Part shown: piece by piece, positions 51,752 to 60,590 of the stretch
How positions within the stretch are numbered: the stretch's first letter is position 1
How the letters are laid out: every line of letters begins with the position of its first letter
DNA from: Chloroflexota bacterium
GTDB lineage: Bacteria; Chloroflexota; Dehalococcoidia; Lucifugimonadales; Australimonadaceae
Assembly (NCBI GenBank): GCA_028874795.1
Contig: JAPPHT010000056.1
Coordinates: 186,001 to 250,000 of the forward strand
Reading direction: 5' to 3'
DNA: 64,000 nucleotides
Translations under genes and position numbers: made by a program
The notes under the pieces: model-generated
What the model was told of the DNA's origin: nothing
Database searches by the model: none
What the model saw: the letters and a program-made list of their open reading frames with translations, nothing else

Positions 51752-52927
51752 ATGCAACTGTCAGAAGACCAGCGGACGCTCGTCGCCGCCGTCCGCGATT
51801 TCGTCAAGCGAGAGGTTGTCCCCGCCGCGACCGGGCTGGAACTCGCTGACGAGTACCCTCACGCTCTCGTCGAGCAGATGCGTGAGCTCGGCTTCTTCGG
51901 AGCGACCATCCCGGAGGAGTACGGCGGCAGCGGCGCCGGCGCGGAGACCTATGCCCTGCTCATCGAGGAGCTCGCCAGGGGATGGATGAGCCTCACCGGC
52001 GTATTGAACACCCACCTCCTCGTCGCGCACATGATCGATTCCTTCGGCACGCCGGAGCAGAAGGAGCGCCTGCTGCCCGTCATGGCAGTGGGAGAGCGGC
52101 GCGCCGCCCTCTGCATCACCGAACCCGACGCGGGAACGGACGTGGCCGCCGTCAAGACGAGCGCGGTCCGCGATGGCGACGACTACGTTGTCAACGGGCG
52201 CAAGATGTTCATCACCAACGGACGCTACGCCGGCATCTACGCCATCGTCTGCAAGACCGACCTGCAGGCCGACCCGCCGCACCGCGGCATCAGCATCCTC
52301 CTCGGCGAGAAGGGCCCCGGACTCGATGTGGTGCGGGACATACCCAAGCTCGGCTACCGCGGCGTGGAGACCACGGAGATCGCGTTCGAGGACTACCGCA
52401 CGCCCGCGACGAACCTGCTCGGCGGAGCGGAGGGCGAGGGCTTCCGGCACGTCATGGGCGGGCTGGAGCTGGGCCGCATCAACGTCGCCGCGCGGGCCGT
52501 CGGCGTAGCGCGCGCCGCGCTGGAGGCGGCGATGCAGTACGCGCAGCAGCGGCGCACGTTCGGCAAGGCCATCGCGGAGCACCAGGCGATCCAGCAGAAG
52601 CTCGCGGACATGGCGACCCAGGTGAAGGCCGCGCACCTGCTGGTGATGGACGCCGCCCGCAAGAAGGACCAGGGCCAGCGGGTCGACCTCGAAGCAGGGA
52701 TGGCGAAGCTGTTCGCGAGCGAGACGTGCCTGAACGTCGCCACCGAAGCGATGCGCATCCACGGTGGCGTCGGCTACACGCAGGACCTCCCCGTCGAGCG
52801 CTACTTCCGTGACGCCCCGCTCATGATCATCGGCGAGGGCACCAACGAGATCCAGCGGCAGGTCATCGCCCGGAACCTGCTCCGGAACTATCCCTCCGGC
52901 GACTTCCTCTTCGAGGCCGGGTTGTGA
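51752..52927 (+). CDS. Acyl-CoA dehydrogenase
   Basis: A 391-aa FAD enzyme of normal length. It has FGATIPEEYGGSGAGAETYA, the FAD/substrate segments CITEPDAGTDVAAVKTSA and FITNGRYAGIYAIV, ARAVGVARAALEAAMQYAQQ, and near the C terminus GEGTNEIQRQVIARNLL. The Glu in GEGTNEI takes the place of the catalytic base of short/medium-chain enzymes. It introduces a double bond next to the CoA thioester. The ATG is preceded by GAGGCGCC; the track start at 51641 is not needed. It overlaps the CoA-transferase gene. Confidence 0.93.
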   Translation: MQLSEDQRTLVAAVRDFVKREVVPAATGLELADEYPHALVEQMRELGFFGATIPEEYGGSGAGAETYALLIEELARGWMSLTGVLNTHLLVAHMIDSFGTPEQKERLLPVMAVGERRAALCITEPDAGTDVAAVKTSAVRDGDDYVVNGRKMFITNGRYAGIYAIVCKTDLQADPPHRGISILLGEKGPGLDVVRDIPKLGYRGVETTEIAFEDYRTPATNLLGGAEGEGFRHVMGGLELGRINVAARAVGVARAALEAAMQYAQQRRTFGKAIAEHQAIQQKLADMATQVKAAHLLVMDAARKKDQGQRVDLEAGMAKLFASETCLNVATEAMRIHGGVGYTQDLPVERYFRDAPLMIIGEGTNEIQRQVIARNLLRNYPSGDFLFEAGL

Positions 52928-54126
52928 GCATGCCGCTGGAAGACGTCCGTATCCTGGAGCTCACCTCCGTCCTCGGCGGACCGCTCGGCGGACGCCTGCT
53001 CGCCGACCTCGGCGCGGACGTCATCAAGATAGAGCAGCCCGGCTCCGGCGACGCCTCGCGCAAGCTCGGCCCCTACTTCCTGAACGGTGAGAGCGCCTAC
53101 TTCCTGGGGTTCAACCGCAACAAGCGCAGCGTCACGCTGAACCTCCAGACGGAACCGGGGCGCGAGGCCTTCTATGCGCTCGCCGCCAAGGCTGACGTGG
53201 TGCTGGACAACTTCCGTCCCGGCGTCCTCGACCGCCTGCGGATAGACCACGAGACGCTCAAGAAGGTCAATCCGTCCATCATCTCCGCGTCGCTCTCCGG
53301 CTTCGGGCAGGACGGCCCCTACGCCGGACGCCCCGCCTTCGACGGCGTCGTGCAGGCGCTGGGCGGCGCCATGAGCGTGACCGGCAACCCCGGCGACGAC
53401 CCCGTGTACATGGGCTTCCCGATGGGCGACGTGGGCGGCGGCTGGGGCCTCGCGTTCGGCGTGCTCACCGCGCTCCACGAGCGTTCCCGAACAGGCGAGG
53501 GCAAGCGCGTCGACGTGAGCATGCTGGACATGCAGGTCTCGTTCCAGGCGCACCTCGCCGCGTTCTACCTTGCGTCCGGCGTCACACCGCAGCCCATAGG
53601 CTCCGGACACCCCAGCAACATCCCGGCCAAGGCGTTCCGCACGAGCGATGAGCGGTGGGTGCAGGTCCACTGCAGCACCGAGCCGTTCTGGTTCAAGACG
53701 GCCGAGATGATGGCTGCAACCGTCCCCGGATACGAATCGCTGCCGGACGACCCCCGATTCAGGACCGCCGACGGCCGGATGAAGCACCGCCGCGAGCTAG
53801 AGGACCTGTTGGCGGAGGCCGTGCGGCAGAAGACGCAGGACGAATGGGGCCGCCTCTTCGCGGAATGGGACGTTCCCGGCGCGCCCATCAACGACATCGC
53901 CGACGTCTACCGGGACCCGCAGGTGCTCCACCGCAACATGCTCGTGGAGATGGACCACCCCACCGCGGGGCGCATCCGCACCTCCGGCAATCCTATCAAG
54001 ACAGGCCACGAGGAGCGTTTCACACCTCCACCGACGCTCGGACAGCACACCGTCGAGGTACTGCGGGAGATCGCGGGCTACACGGACGCGCAGCTCGACG
54101 CCTTGCGGGCCGCTCAGGCGATATAG
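52924..54126 (+). CDS. CoA-transferase of the CaiB/BaiF (class III) family
   Basis: A 400-aa protein. It starts VRILELTSVLGGPLGGRLLA, followed by DLGADVIKIEQPGSGDASR, the strand with VVLDNFRPGVLDRL, and GRPAFDGVVQALGGAMSVTG, where the Asp is the expected covalent catalytic residue. The lower tail EDLLAEAVRQKTQDEWGRLF is typical. It transfers CoA between organic acids and so activates the substrate for the coupled acyl-CoA dehydrogenase. The start is GTG 52924 overlapping the upstream stop, or ATG 52930. Confidence 0.93.
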   Translation: MSMPLEDVRILELTSVLGGPLGGRLLADLGADVIKIEQPGSGDASRKLGPYFLNGESAYFLGFNRNKRSVTLNLQTEPGREAFYALAAKADVVLDNFRPGVLDRLRIDHETLKKVNPSIISASLSGFGQDGPYAGRPAFDGVVQALGGAMSVTGNPGDDPVYMGFPMGDVGGGWGLAFGVLTALHERSRTGEGKRVDVSMLDMQVSFQAHLAAFYLASGVTPQPIGSGHPSNIPAKAFRTSDERWVQVHCSTEPFWFKTAEMMAATVPGYESLPDDPRFRTADGRMKHRRELEDLLAEAVRQKTQDEWGRLFAEWDVPGAPINDIADVYRDPQVLHRNMLVEMDHPTAGRIRTSGNPIKTGHEERFTPPPTLGQHTVEVLREIAGYTDAQLDALRAAQAI

Positions 54127-54140
54127 GTCCGGCCCGCGTC

Positions 54141-55409
54141 ATGCAGACCCAGGAGTCGCCGGCGCCGGACATCACCCGGCTCGCCGTACCCATCGCCATC
54201 ATCTTCTTCATGTGGGGCTTCGGCACCGGCGCGCTGTGGGTGGCGCGTCCCCTCTTCGCTCTTGCGCTCGGGGGCACGCTGCTGCAGGTCGGCCTCGTCT
54301 CTGCACTCAGCGCGACGCCGCGGCCCATCTTCGGTCCCGTCACCGGCCTCCTGTGCGACCGCTGGGGCAGACGCCCCCTGCTCATCCTGGCCGCGATCGG
54401 TCACGGCGGCATACTCGTCGCTCAGTTCGCCAGCACCAGCTATCTGCATTTCGTCCTGCTGGAGGGTCTGGCCGGCATCAGTATCGCCATCTGGACCATC
54501 AGTTCCAGCGTCCTCATAGCCGACATCACGAAGATCGCGAGCCGCGGCCGCGCGGTAGCCTTCCGCGACACGGCGATGCGCCTGGGCATGCTCGCCGGGC
54601 CCATCGTCGGCGGCGTCATCGCCGCCCAGTTCGAGTGGCGCTGGGTGTTCATCTTCATCGCATCCACCAAGGTCGTGGCCATCTACATCGTGCTGTTCTT
54701 CATCCCGGAGACGAAACCGGCGAGCGTCCCGCTCGGGGCCACCGGGCGTCCGGGCGCCATACGGGCCTCCGGCGCCGGCATTCCATGGGCCATGTTCCGC
54801 ACCAGGTCGTTCGTTGCGATCGCCGCCGCCACCGTCTGCTTCGGCATGATCGGCCTGGGGCCGGGCCTCTTCCGTACCTACTACCCCGTCCACGCGCAGG
54901 AGACGCTGATGCTCGCCCCGGACGTTATCGGCAACCTCGTGGCCATGGGGGCCGTGCTGACGTTGCTCACGGCTGCCCCTGTCGGTTTCGCGGTCGACCG
55001 GTTCGGCCGCAAGTGGCCCCTCGTGCTCGGACTCGTCCTGCTCGGCGCTGCCGTTTACCTGCTTGGGATGTCGGCTGCCTTCATCGGCGTTGCTGCAGCC
55101 TTCGCGGTCTTCGCCATAGCCGAGGGGATGAACAGCAACACGATGCAGACCTACGCCATGGACCTTGCACCCGCCGCGCAGCGAGGCGTCTTCCTCAGCG
55201 CGTTCCACGTGGCGACGAGCTCCGGCATGATAGCCGGGCCGCTGCTCGCGGGGCTCCTGGCGGAGCGCGTGGGGCTGGAGACGACGCTCATCATCTTCAC
55301 AGGCGTCGTCGCCAGTTGCGTGCTGCTGTTCGCCGTGCTCGCTCAGGAGACGCTGCAGCGGGGGCAGCGGCAGGACTCTCCTGCCAGCCACACGGGTTTC
55401 CCTTCCTAG
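54141..55409 (+). CDS. MFS transporter
   Basis: A 422-aa protein with 12 predicted helices and the loop signature GLLCDRWGRRPLLILAAIG, repeated in the second half as GFAVDRFGRKWPLVLGLVL. ATG 54141 lies 14 nt after the CoA-transferase stop. Its C terminus is hydrophilic (RGQRQDSPAS). With its two upstream genes it forms an uptake/activation/oxidation unit for an organic acid. It ends 9 nt from the convergent CFA gene. Confidence 0.88.
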   Translation: MQTQESPAPDITRLAVPIAIIFFMWGFGTGALWVARPLFALALGGTLLQVGLVSALSATPRPIFGPVTGLLCDRWGRRPLLILAAIGHGGILVAQFASTSYLHFVLLEGLAGISIAIWTISSSVLIADITKIASRGRAVAFRDTAMRLGMLAGPIVGGVIAAQFEWRWVFIFIASTKVVAIYIVLFFIPETKPASVPLGATGRPGAIRASGAGIPWAMFRTRSFVAIAAATVCFGMIGLGPGLFRTYYPVHAQETLMLAPDVIGNLVAMGAVLTLLTAAPVGFAVDRFGRKWPLVLGLVLLGAAVYLLGMSAAFIGVAAAFAVFAIAEGMNSNTMQTYAMDLAPAAQRGVFLSAFHVATSSGMIAGPLLAGLLAERVGLETTLIIFTGVVASCVLLFAVLAQETLQRGQRQDSPASHTGFPS

Positions 55410-55418
55410 CGACGCTCC

Positions 55419-56540
55419 CTACCGCACCGTCGCGTAGCCGCCCGGCACGCCGCGCTTCGCCAGCACGATCTGCCACAGCTGGATGTTGCGGGAGCGGAAG
55501 CCGCCCGCGCACGCGAGCAGGTAGAACTTCCACATGCGGTAGAAGCGCTCGTCGTACCGGTCCTTCAGCGAGTCCCAGTTGCTGTGGAACTTCTCATACC
55601 ACGCCACGAGCGTCTTGTCGTAGTCGGCGCCGAAGTTGTGCCAGTCCTCCACCATGAACAAGCCCTCGATCGCCTGCCCTATCTGCGCGACCGACGGCAA
55701 CACGCCGTTCACGAATATGTACTTGTCCATCCACGGGTCTATCGCGTTCGTGGACCTGTTGGAGCCGATGGTGTGCAGCAGGAAGAAGCCGCCGTTCTCC
55801 AGCAGACGCGCGGCTGTCTCGAAATACACGCGGTAGTTCCGGGGCCCCACGTGCTCGAACATGCCCATCGAGACCACGTGGTCGAAGCGCCCCTCCGCGT
55901 CGCGGTAGTCCTGCAGCAGCCCTGTGACCGGCAGGTGGCCGTACCGCTCGGCGATGTACTTCACCTGCTCCTCGGAGATGGTGACGCCGGTGCAGCGCGC
56001 GCCGTACTTCTCCGCGGCGAACCCCATGAACGCCCCCCAGCCGCAGCCGATGTCGAACACCGACTGCCCTGCCTGCAGCCCTATCTTGCGGCAGATGAGG
56101 TCCAGCTTCGCGTCCTGCGCGGCGTCGAGGTCGGTCGCCTCCTTCCAGTAGCCGCAGCTGCCCGTGATGCGCGAGTCAAACGTCGCGGCGAAGAGGTCGT
56201 TGCCCAGGTTGTAGTGCTGGTCGCCCACGTCCCAGGCGCGCTTCTTGTTCTGCCGGTTCGTCCAGCGCGCCGTGAGCGCCAGTCTCAGCGTTTTCAGGTT
56301 CCGCGGGAGGAGGTGTTGCGCGCCGGAGCCGAGGATGCGCGCCATCGTCTCGTCCAGTTGGCCGGAGTCCCACCAGCCGTCCATGTACGCTTCGCCGAAA
56401 CCGAGCGAACCCTCCGCGAACACGCGCGCGAACAGCCGCTCGTCGTGCACCTGTATGTCCCACGGCTCCGGTCCGTTGATCTCCACCTCCGCAGGCGCCA
56501 GGAGGCGCTCCGCCTGCTCTCTGAACTTGTCGTTCGCCAT
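55419..56540 (-). CDS. Cyclopropane-fatty-acyl-phospholipid synthase family methyltransferase
   Basis: A 373-aa protein from ATG 56540; the 881-aa track ORF is read-through antisense to the next gene. The catalytic part shows DVGDQHYNLGNDLFAATFDS, SCGYWKEATDLDAAQDAKLD, SAM motif I VFDIGCGWGAFMGFAAEKYG and VSMGMFEHVGPRNYRVYF. These match CFA synthase, which adds a methylene bridge to unsaturated lipid chains using SAM. An N-terminal lipid-binding region (about residues 1-90) is present. It probably modifies membrane lipids. Confidence 0.92.
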   Translation of the reverse strand: MANDKFREQAERLLAPAEVEINGPEPWDIQVHDERLFARVFAEGSLGFGEAYMDGWWDSGQLDETMARILGSGAQHLLPRNLKTLRLALTARWTNRQNKKRAWDVGDQHYNLGNDLFAATFDSRITGSCGYWKEATDLDAAQDAKLDLICRKIGLQAGQSVFDIGCGWGAFMGFAAEKYGARCTGVTISEEQVKYIAERYGHLPVTGLLQDYRDAEGRFDHVVSMGMFEHVGPRNYRVYFETAARLLENGGFFLLHTIGSNRSTNAIDPWMDKYIFVNGVLPSVAQIGQAIEGLFMVEDWHNFGADYDKTLVAWYEKFHSNWDSLKDRYDERFYRMWKFYLLACAGGFRSRNIQLWQIVLAKRGVPGGYATVR

Positions 56541-56582
56541 AGGGGTTTCGTGACGCTCCTTGCCGCTGGCTATCGGCGAGAG

Positions 56583-56647
56583 AGTATAGCGCGGCGCGCG
56601 GCGGGGCGTGCGTGCGAGTGTGACGCAGGCGCGCACGGGCGTATACT
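56583..56647. promoter_or_regulatory. Divergent promoter pair between CFA synthase and amidohydrolase copy 3
   Basis: TATACT on the minus strand (56588-56583) and TATACT on the plus strand (56642-56647) face away from each other in the 144-bp gap, 43 and 38 nt before their starts. Confidence 0.45.
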
Positions 56648-56684
56648 CGCGGAGCGCAGCCGCGCATGGAGAGGAGAACGCATC

Positions 56685-57806
56685 ATGGCAGGGATCGTCG
56701 ACGCGGACACCCACATCATCGAACACCCCGGCGTCTGGGAGCACTTCGACGCCGACATGTACGAGCGCAGACCCCTCCTCGCCTCCATCCCCCTCGACGG
56801 CGACGACGGCCCGCGGGACTTCGTCTGGATGATCAACGGCACCGCCGTCCCCAAGCGCTCCGGCAAGGGCAGCTACGCGGTCGCCGTCGGCGGCTCCGAC
56901 TCCGAGAACGCCCGCACCGACATCCGCGCCTCCGTGCGCTACATCACCGACCCACTCGCGCGCGTCGAGGACATGGACAAGCGCGGGGTCGACTCGGAGG
57001 TTGTCTTCCCCACCGTGCTCCTCGCCTACATCACTGACGACGTCGAGTTGGAGGTCGCCATCTGCCGCAGCTACAACCGCTACATGGCCGAGGCCTGGCG
57101 CGTTACCGGCGACCGCATGGCGTGGGTCGTCGTGCCCCCGCTGCGCGACATCGAGGCGTCGCTGCAGGAGATCGAGACGGCACGCGACAACGGCGCGGTA
57201 GGCGTCTTCTTCCGCGGCGTTGAAGACGACCGCTCGCTCGCGGAGTCGTACTTCTTCCCCATCTACGAGGCGGCGCAGCGGCTCGGGATGGCGATCAGCG
57301 TCCACACCGGGGGCGGCTCGCCGGGCATGCTGCAGGTGTTCGACCGTAACGTCTCCCACAACCTGCCGCACGTGCGCTCGCTGCCGCTCTTCGCCTTCCG
57401 GGACCTGGTCGCGCACAAGATCCCGGAGCGCTTCCCGGACCTCACCTTCGGTTTCATCGAGGCGTCGGCCTCGTGGGTGCCGTACGTCGTCCACCACCTC
57501 CGGCGCTCGACCCGGACCTCCGACCGCGGCATCGGGCGCGCCAACCCCGATGCGGCGCTCGACTTCGGCCCCGCCCTCTTCCGCGACTACCGGCTCTTCA
57601 TCGCCGCCGAGACTGATGAGGACATCCCGTACCTCATCAACTACATCGGCGAGGACAACATCATCATGGGGTCCGACTACGGCCACCAGGACCAGTCGAA
57701 GGACAACGGTATGGTGGGTGTCATGCAGAGCCGGGAGGACCTGCCCGCCCGCGTGGTCGAGAAGATCCTGGCCGACAACCCCACGCGCTACTACGGCCTG
57801 GGCTGA
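56685..57806 (+). CDS. Amidohydrolase-2 family protein, copy 3
   Basis: A 373-aa TIM-barrel protein: VDADTHIIEHPGVWEHFDA at the start (metal His), MAISVHTGGGSPGMLQVFDR for the barrel His, and NIIMGSDYGHQDQSKDNGM for the terminal metal Asp. An RVEDMDKRGVDSEVVFPTVL segment is a frequent mark of this subgroup. The ATG is preceded by GAGAGGAGAACG. It is a decarboxylase or hydrolase of unknown substrate. It resembles copy 1 more than copy 4. Confidence 0.88.
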   Translation: MAGIVDADTHIIEHPGVWEHFDADMYERRPLLASIPLDGDDGPRDFVWMINGTAVPKRSGKGSYAVAVGGSDSENARTDIRASVRYITDPLARVEDMDKRGVDSEVVFPTVLLAYITDDVELEVAICRSYNRYMAEAWRVTGDRMAWVVVPPLRDIEASLQEIETARDNGAVGVFFRGVEDDRSLAESYFFPIYEAAQRLGMAISVHTGGGSPGMLQVFDRNVSHNLPHVRSLPLFAFRDLVAHKIPERFPDLTFGFIEASASWVPYVVHHLRRSTRTSDRGIGRANPDAALDFGPALFRDYRLFIAAETDEDIPYLINYIGEDNIIMGSDYGHQDQSKDNGMVGVMQSREDLPARVVEKILADNPTRYYGLG

Positions 57807-57829
57807 GTCTCGCCATTCCCGCGCCCTTC

Positions 57830-57857
57830 CGTCATTCCCGCGAAGGCGGGAATCCAG
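57830..57857. repeat. REP-like repeat, inverted copy
   Basis: CGTCATTCCCGCGAAGGCGG followed by GAATCCAG is the exact reverse complement of 34233-34260 (28 of 28). Its ATTCCCGC / GCGGGAAT stem lies after amidohydrolase copy 3 and may help end its message. Confidence 0.85.
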
Positions 57858-57930
57858 GGCGGCCGCGAGGTCGCGCGGGCGAGAGGGGCGTCGTGGCAAG
57901 CCTGTCGAACCGCGCCTGCTGTGGCCGCGC

Positions 57931-58374
57931 CTATCTTGCCCTCGTCGGCCTGCGCATCCAAGCACACCAGAACAGCAACACGCTGGGCACGGCGAAACCC
58001 AGCCCGATGACCAGGAAGTAGCCACTGATAGTGCGCTCGATGTCGCCGTCGCCCAGCGCGCCAAGCACGCCTAAGGACAACAAGAAGATGCTGACTGCCG
58101 CGGGCAAGGCCCCTGCCATAACCAGCAGGATAGTGAACGGAAACTCACTGGTGCGAGGTCCGTCAGGACGCCGTAGCGCGCTCAGCCGCTTGTAGACCAG
58201 CCAGAACAGCAGTACAGCCAGTGGGACTGACGGTACGCCCACCAGCAACCGCCACGCGTTCGGCCACACACCACCTTGTAGCAGGGCCATCAATAGCGCC
58301 AGCGCGGCCATTCCCCCCGCCACAGCTATCAGCAGCGTGACGGCGAAATGCCGCTCTTCCTTAGGCAGCCTCAC
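57931..58374 (-). CDS. Small membrane protein (147 aa), four helices
   Basis: Starts GTG 58374 with MRLPKEERHFAVTLLIAVAG; the GTGA overlaps the stop of the upstream amidohydrolase. It has four hydrophobic segments (about 10-32, 42-60, 77-100 and 115-140) and short charged loops. No domain is recognised. It is translationally coupled to amidohydrolase copy 4, so it may belong to the same function, for example transport or a membrane-bound step, but this is not shown. Confidence 0.65.
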   Translation of the reverse strand: MRLPKEERHFAVTLLIAVAGGMAALALLMALLQGGVWPNAWRLLVGVPSVPLAVLLFWLVYKRLSALRRPDGPRTSEFPFTILLVMAGALPAAVSIFLLSLGVLGALGDGDIERTISGYFLVIGLGFAVPSVLLFWCAWMRRPTRAR

Positions 58375-59393
58375 ACACCCTCCCCGTCCAGCTTGAGCAG
58401 CCTGCGCGCGTTCCCCTCGAAGATCTTCTGCTTGTCCTCGATACTCGCCGTGATGCCGTCCATCACCGCCAGCGTCGACCGGATATAGCCGGAGCCCTTC
58501 TCCGGATCGAACGGCGCGTCCGACGCGAAGAGCACCCGGTCCGCGCCGAAGAACGCCAGCCCGCACTCCGTCGCCGGCACCGAGCCGAACGTCGCCGTGT
58601 CCGCGTAGAACATGCGGAAGTAGTCGTACGGGCGCTTCTCCAGCCGTCCCAGGGTGCCCGCCTCGTGCGGGTCGTCGCTGCGTCGCCCGAGCTGGTCCAG
58701 GCCGGGCCCAACGCGGCCCTCGAAGAACGGCACCATCCCGCCGAGGTGGTGCGCGATGATCTTGATGTCCGGGAGCCTGTCGAACATGCCGGACATGACG
58801 ATGCGCCCCATCGCCACGCTCGTCTCGTACGGCCAGCCGAACGCCCACCACATGTCGTACCAGGAGCGCTCCTCGGTCACGTAGTCCGGGAACTCGGCGG
58901 AGCGCGTCGGGTGCAGCCAGATCGGCAGGTCGAGCTCGGCCATCTTGTCGAACACGGGCGCGAGCTCGGGGTCGTCCAGCGGGCGGCCGTTCACGTTCGA
59001 GAAGACCTGCACGCCCTTCGCGCCGAGCTTGTTGATGGAGCGATCGATCTCGTCCAGCGATGCCTGCACGTTGTTCAGCGGGAGCGCCGCGACGAACCCG
59101 GGGAACCGGTCCGGGTGCTGCGAGACGACCTCAGCCATGCCGTCGTTGGCGATCTGCGCGAGCTCCGGGCTGTCCTCCGGCCCGGCGACTACCTCGACGG
59201 GCGGCAGGTTCAGCGAGAACACCTGCTTGTAGTCGTCGCCGAACTGGTCGATCTTCTCGAACCGCGCGTCGACGTCGTACAGCATGGGGATGGCGGAGAC
59301 GCGTTTCATCATGTACGCGCCACCTTCGCTCATGTTCGTCATCGCGTCGAAGTAGGGCTTGGGCAGAATGTGGTTGAAGATGTCTATCTTCAC
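58371..59393 (-). CDS. Amidohydrolase-2 family protein, copy 4
   Basis: A 340-aa protein from GTG 59393, preceded by GGAGG 5 nt upstream; the track start at 59426 lacks this. It begins VKIDIFNHILPKPYFDAM, keeps barrel His in LPIWLHPTRSAEFPDY and in IIAHHLGGMVPFFEGR, and ends with a metal Asp in VLFASDAPFDPEKGSG. It resembles ACMSD-type decarboxylases and gamma-resorcylate decarboxylase-like enzymes more than copies 1-3 do. It is coupled to a small membrane protein gene. Confidence 0.88.
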   Translation of the reverse strand: MKIDIFNHILPKPYFDAMTNMSEGGAYMMKRVSAIPMLYDVDARFEKIDQFGDDYKQVFSLNLPPVEVVAGPEDSPELAQIANDGMAEVVSQHPDRFPGFVAALPLNNVQASLDEIDRSINKLGAKGVQVFSNVNGRPLDDPELAPVFDKMAELDLPIWLHPTRSAEFPDYVTEERSWYDMWWAFGWPYETSVAMGRIVMSGMFDRLPDIKIIAHHLGGMVPFFEGRVGPGLDQLGRRSDDPHEAGTLGRLEKRPYDYFRMFYADTATFGSVPATECGLAFFGADRVLFASDAPFDPEKGSGYIRSTLAVMDGITASIEDKQKIFEGNARRLLKLDGEGV

Positions 59394-59537
59394 GTGATCC
59401 TCCGTTGGGGCGCCTTGGTACCGCACCCGTTATCATCCGACTAACCCTAAGCCCTCACCCCCTCGTCGGTCAAAGGGGCGCGGGGACGGGAGAACGACGC
59501 GGTCCTTCAGCAGATGGGTGGAACGCCGCGACAGGCT

Positions 59538-59819
59538 CTACCGCCTGATGGCGTTGATCTTCCTGAGGACAACGCGGCGGTTGGCTTCGTCAACGTCGTA
59601 GAAGAGCACGATAGGCGGAGGGCCATCTGAGACGATAGCCCACGTGTCGCCCTCGATGTTCGTAGTCCGGGTGCCGGTCGTGGGTTGTCTCTTCAACTCG
59701 TATTCCAGGGCAAACTCAATCTCCAGCAGAACTGAGTCGTATGGCTGACCGGATCGATGGAGGCTGTCAACGGACTCTCGGAACCCCTCGTCGTCATAGA
59801 CGATCTCATACAGGTCCAT
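59538..59819 (-). CDS. Small protein, candidate toxin of a Panacea pair (RelE-like tail)
   Basis: A 93-aa protein: MDLYEIVYDDEGFRESVDSL, then LLEIEFALEYELKRQPTTGT, and a C-terminal IVLFYDVDEANRRVVLRKIN. This last stretch resembles the closing strands of RelE/ParE toxins (V-x-F-x-V-D). Catalytic residues are not evident. Its ATG overlaps the stop of the upstream Panacea-domain gene (TGATG). Position and size make it the probable toxin of that antitoxin; the family is not known to me. Confidence 0.6.
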   Translation of the reverse strand: MDLYEIVYDDEGFRESVDSLHRSGQPYDSVLLEIEFALEYELKRQPTTGTRTTNIEGDTWAIVSDGPPPIVLFYDVDEANRRVVLRKINAIRR

Positions 59820-60376
59820 CAGTTGATGCCCATCTCCCGGATGGCCTCTTCAGTCTCCTGGTCGATGGGGTCTGCGCTCAGCCAGGCCGTCTCGTATGGA
59901 ATGGCCTCTCCGTCGTTCGCCAGCATCCATCCGGGCTCACGGTGTGAGAAGTCTGAGACCTCGCGAGCTGTCTTCCCGCGGAAGAAACCTATGATTGTAT
60001 CGACCAGGTCAAGCTCGTCTTCTGAGAACCATCTAAGGTCCGCCTGGCGTGCCCGGTCGACAACAAGCCTGTGCTGCCGACCAGTAAAATACTCCCGGTA
60101 CTCGACAGAGACATCGCCGGAGTCGATGAGTTCCCTGCGTATTTCGAGAAACTCCCGAGGTGCTGGCCCCTCTCGCAGTTTCTGGTAGCTGGCGCCTGTT
60201 ATCGGCCTGTGCAGGGAGCGGAACGCCGCAAAATCCGCGTAGTACAGGATCTTGTTGAGCTTCACGGCTCCGAAGGTAGGGTCGTCCTCGCACTGTCTGG
60301 ACACATAGACGACCAACTCCCTGAATTTCTCTCTGTCAAAATCGAACCGCTCCGCAGCCTCTACGTATGCATCCAT
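59819..60376 (-). CDS. Panacea (SocA/DUF4065)-domain antitoxin
   Basis: A 185-aa protein. The Panacea core reads AVKLNKILYYADFAAFRSLH, then RPITGASYQKLREGPAPREF, the same order as in SocA and PanA antitoxins. The C-terminal part (FFRGKTAREVSDFSHREPGW) is a common closing helix segment. Such domains neutralise many unrelated toxins encoded next to them. The ATG at 60376 follows GAGG. The start is 73 nt from an inverted repeat and promoter candidate. The downstream 93-aa gene overlaps it. Confidence 0.87.
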   Translation of the reverse strand: MDAYVEAAERFDFDREKFRELVVYVSRQCEDDPTFGAVKLNKILYYADFAAFRSLHRPITGASYQKLREGPAPREFLEIRRELIDSGDVSVEYREYFTGRQHRLVVDRARQADLRWFSEDELDLVDTIIGFFRGKTAREVSDFSHREPGWMLANDGEAIPYETAWLSADPIDQETEEAIREMGIN

Positions 60377-60448
60377 GTTCAGCCTCGTGCTGGCCTTGTC
60401 CTGTCCGCTCGGCCTCTCTTGCCCCTACACTGCGTGGAAGAGCCTGGA

Positions 60449-60492
60449 CGTTGACACTGGCGATAGTACACCCCGGAATTGCACTGTCAACG
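60449..60492 (-). promoter_or_regulatory. Promoter with overlapping inverted repeat upstream of the Panacea gene
   Basis: On the minus strand TTGACA (60490-60485, perfect -35), a 16-nt spacer and TACTAT (60468-60463) form a promoter. CGTTGACACT (60449-60458) and ACTGTCAACG (60483-60492) are inverted repeats with one mismatch and frame it, as in self-repressed toxin-antitoxin operons. The remaining sequence up to the divergent MBL gene at 60591 shows nothing else. Confidence 0.55.
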
Positions 60493-60590
60493 CGGCGGTG
60501 TCACAACACAGGACATCCGCCCCATTGCCCCGAGGCAACACGGCTCGCTACTATCGCCTCACGACTACTCTTGGTCCTCTGGAGCACCCT

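Noticed and set aside
55419-58064. 881-aa minus ORF including CFA synthase
   Set aside because: The first 500 codons are antisense to amidohydrolase copy 3; the start is set at 56540.
59394-59537. Possible gene or second MITE in the gap with CCCTCACCCC
   Set aside because: Shares low-complexity C-rich sequence with 38850 but lacks terminal inverted repeats and coding sense.
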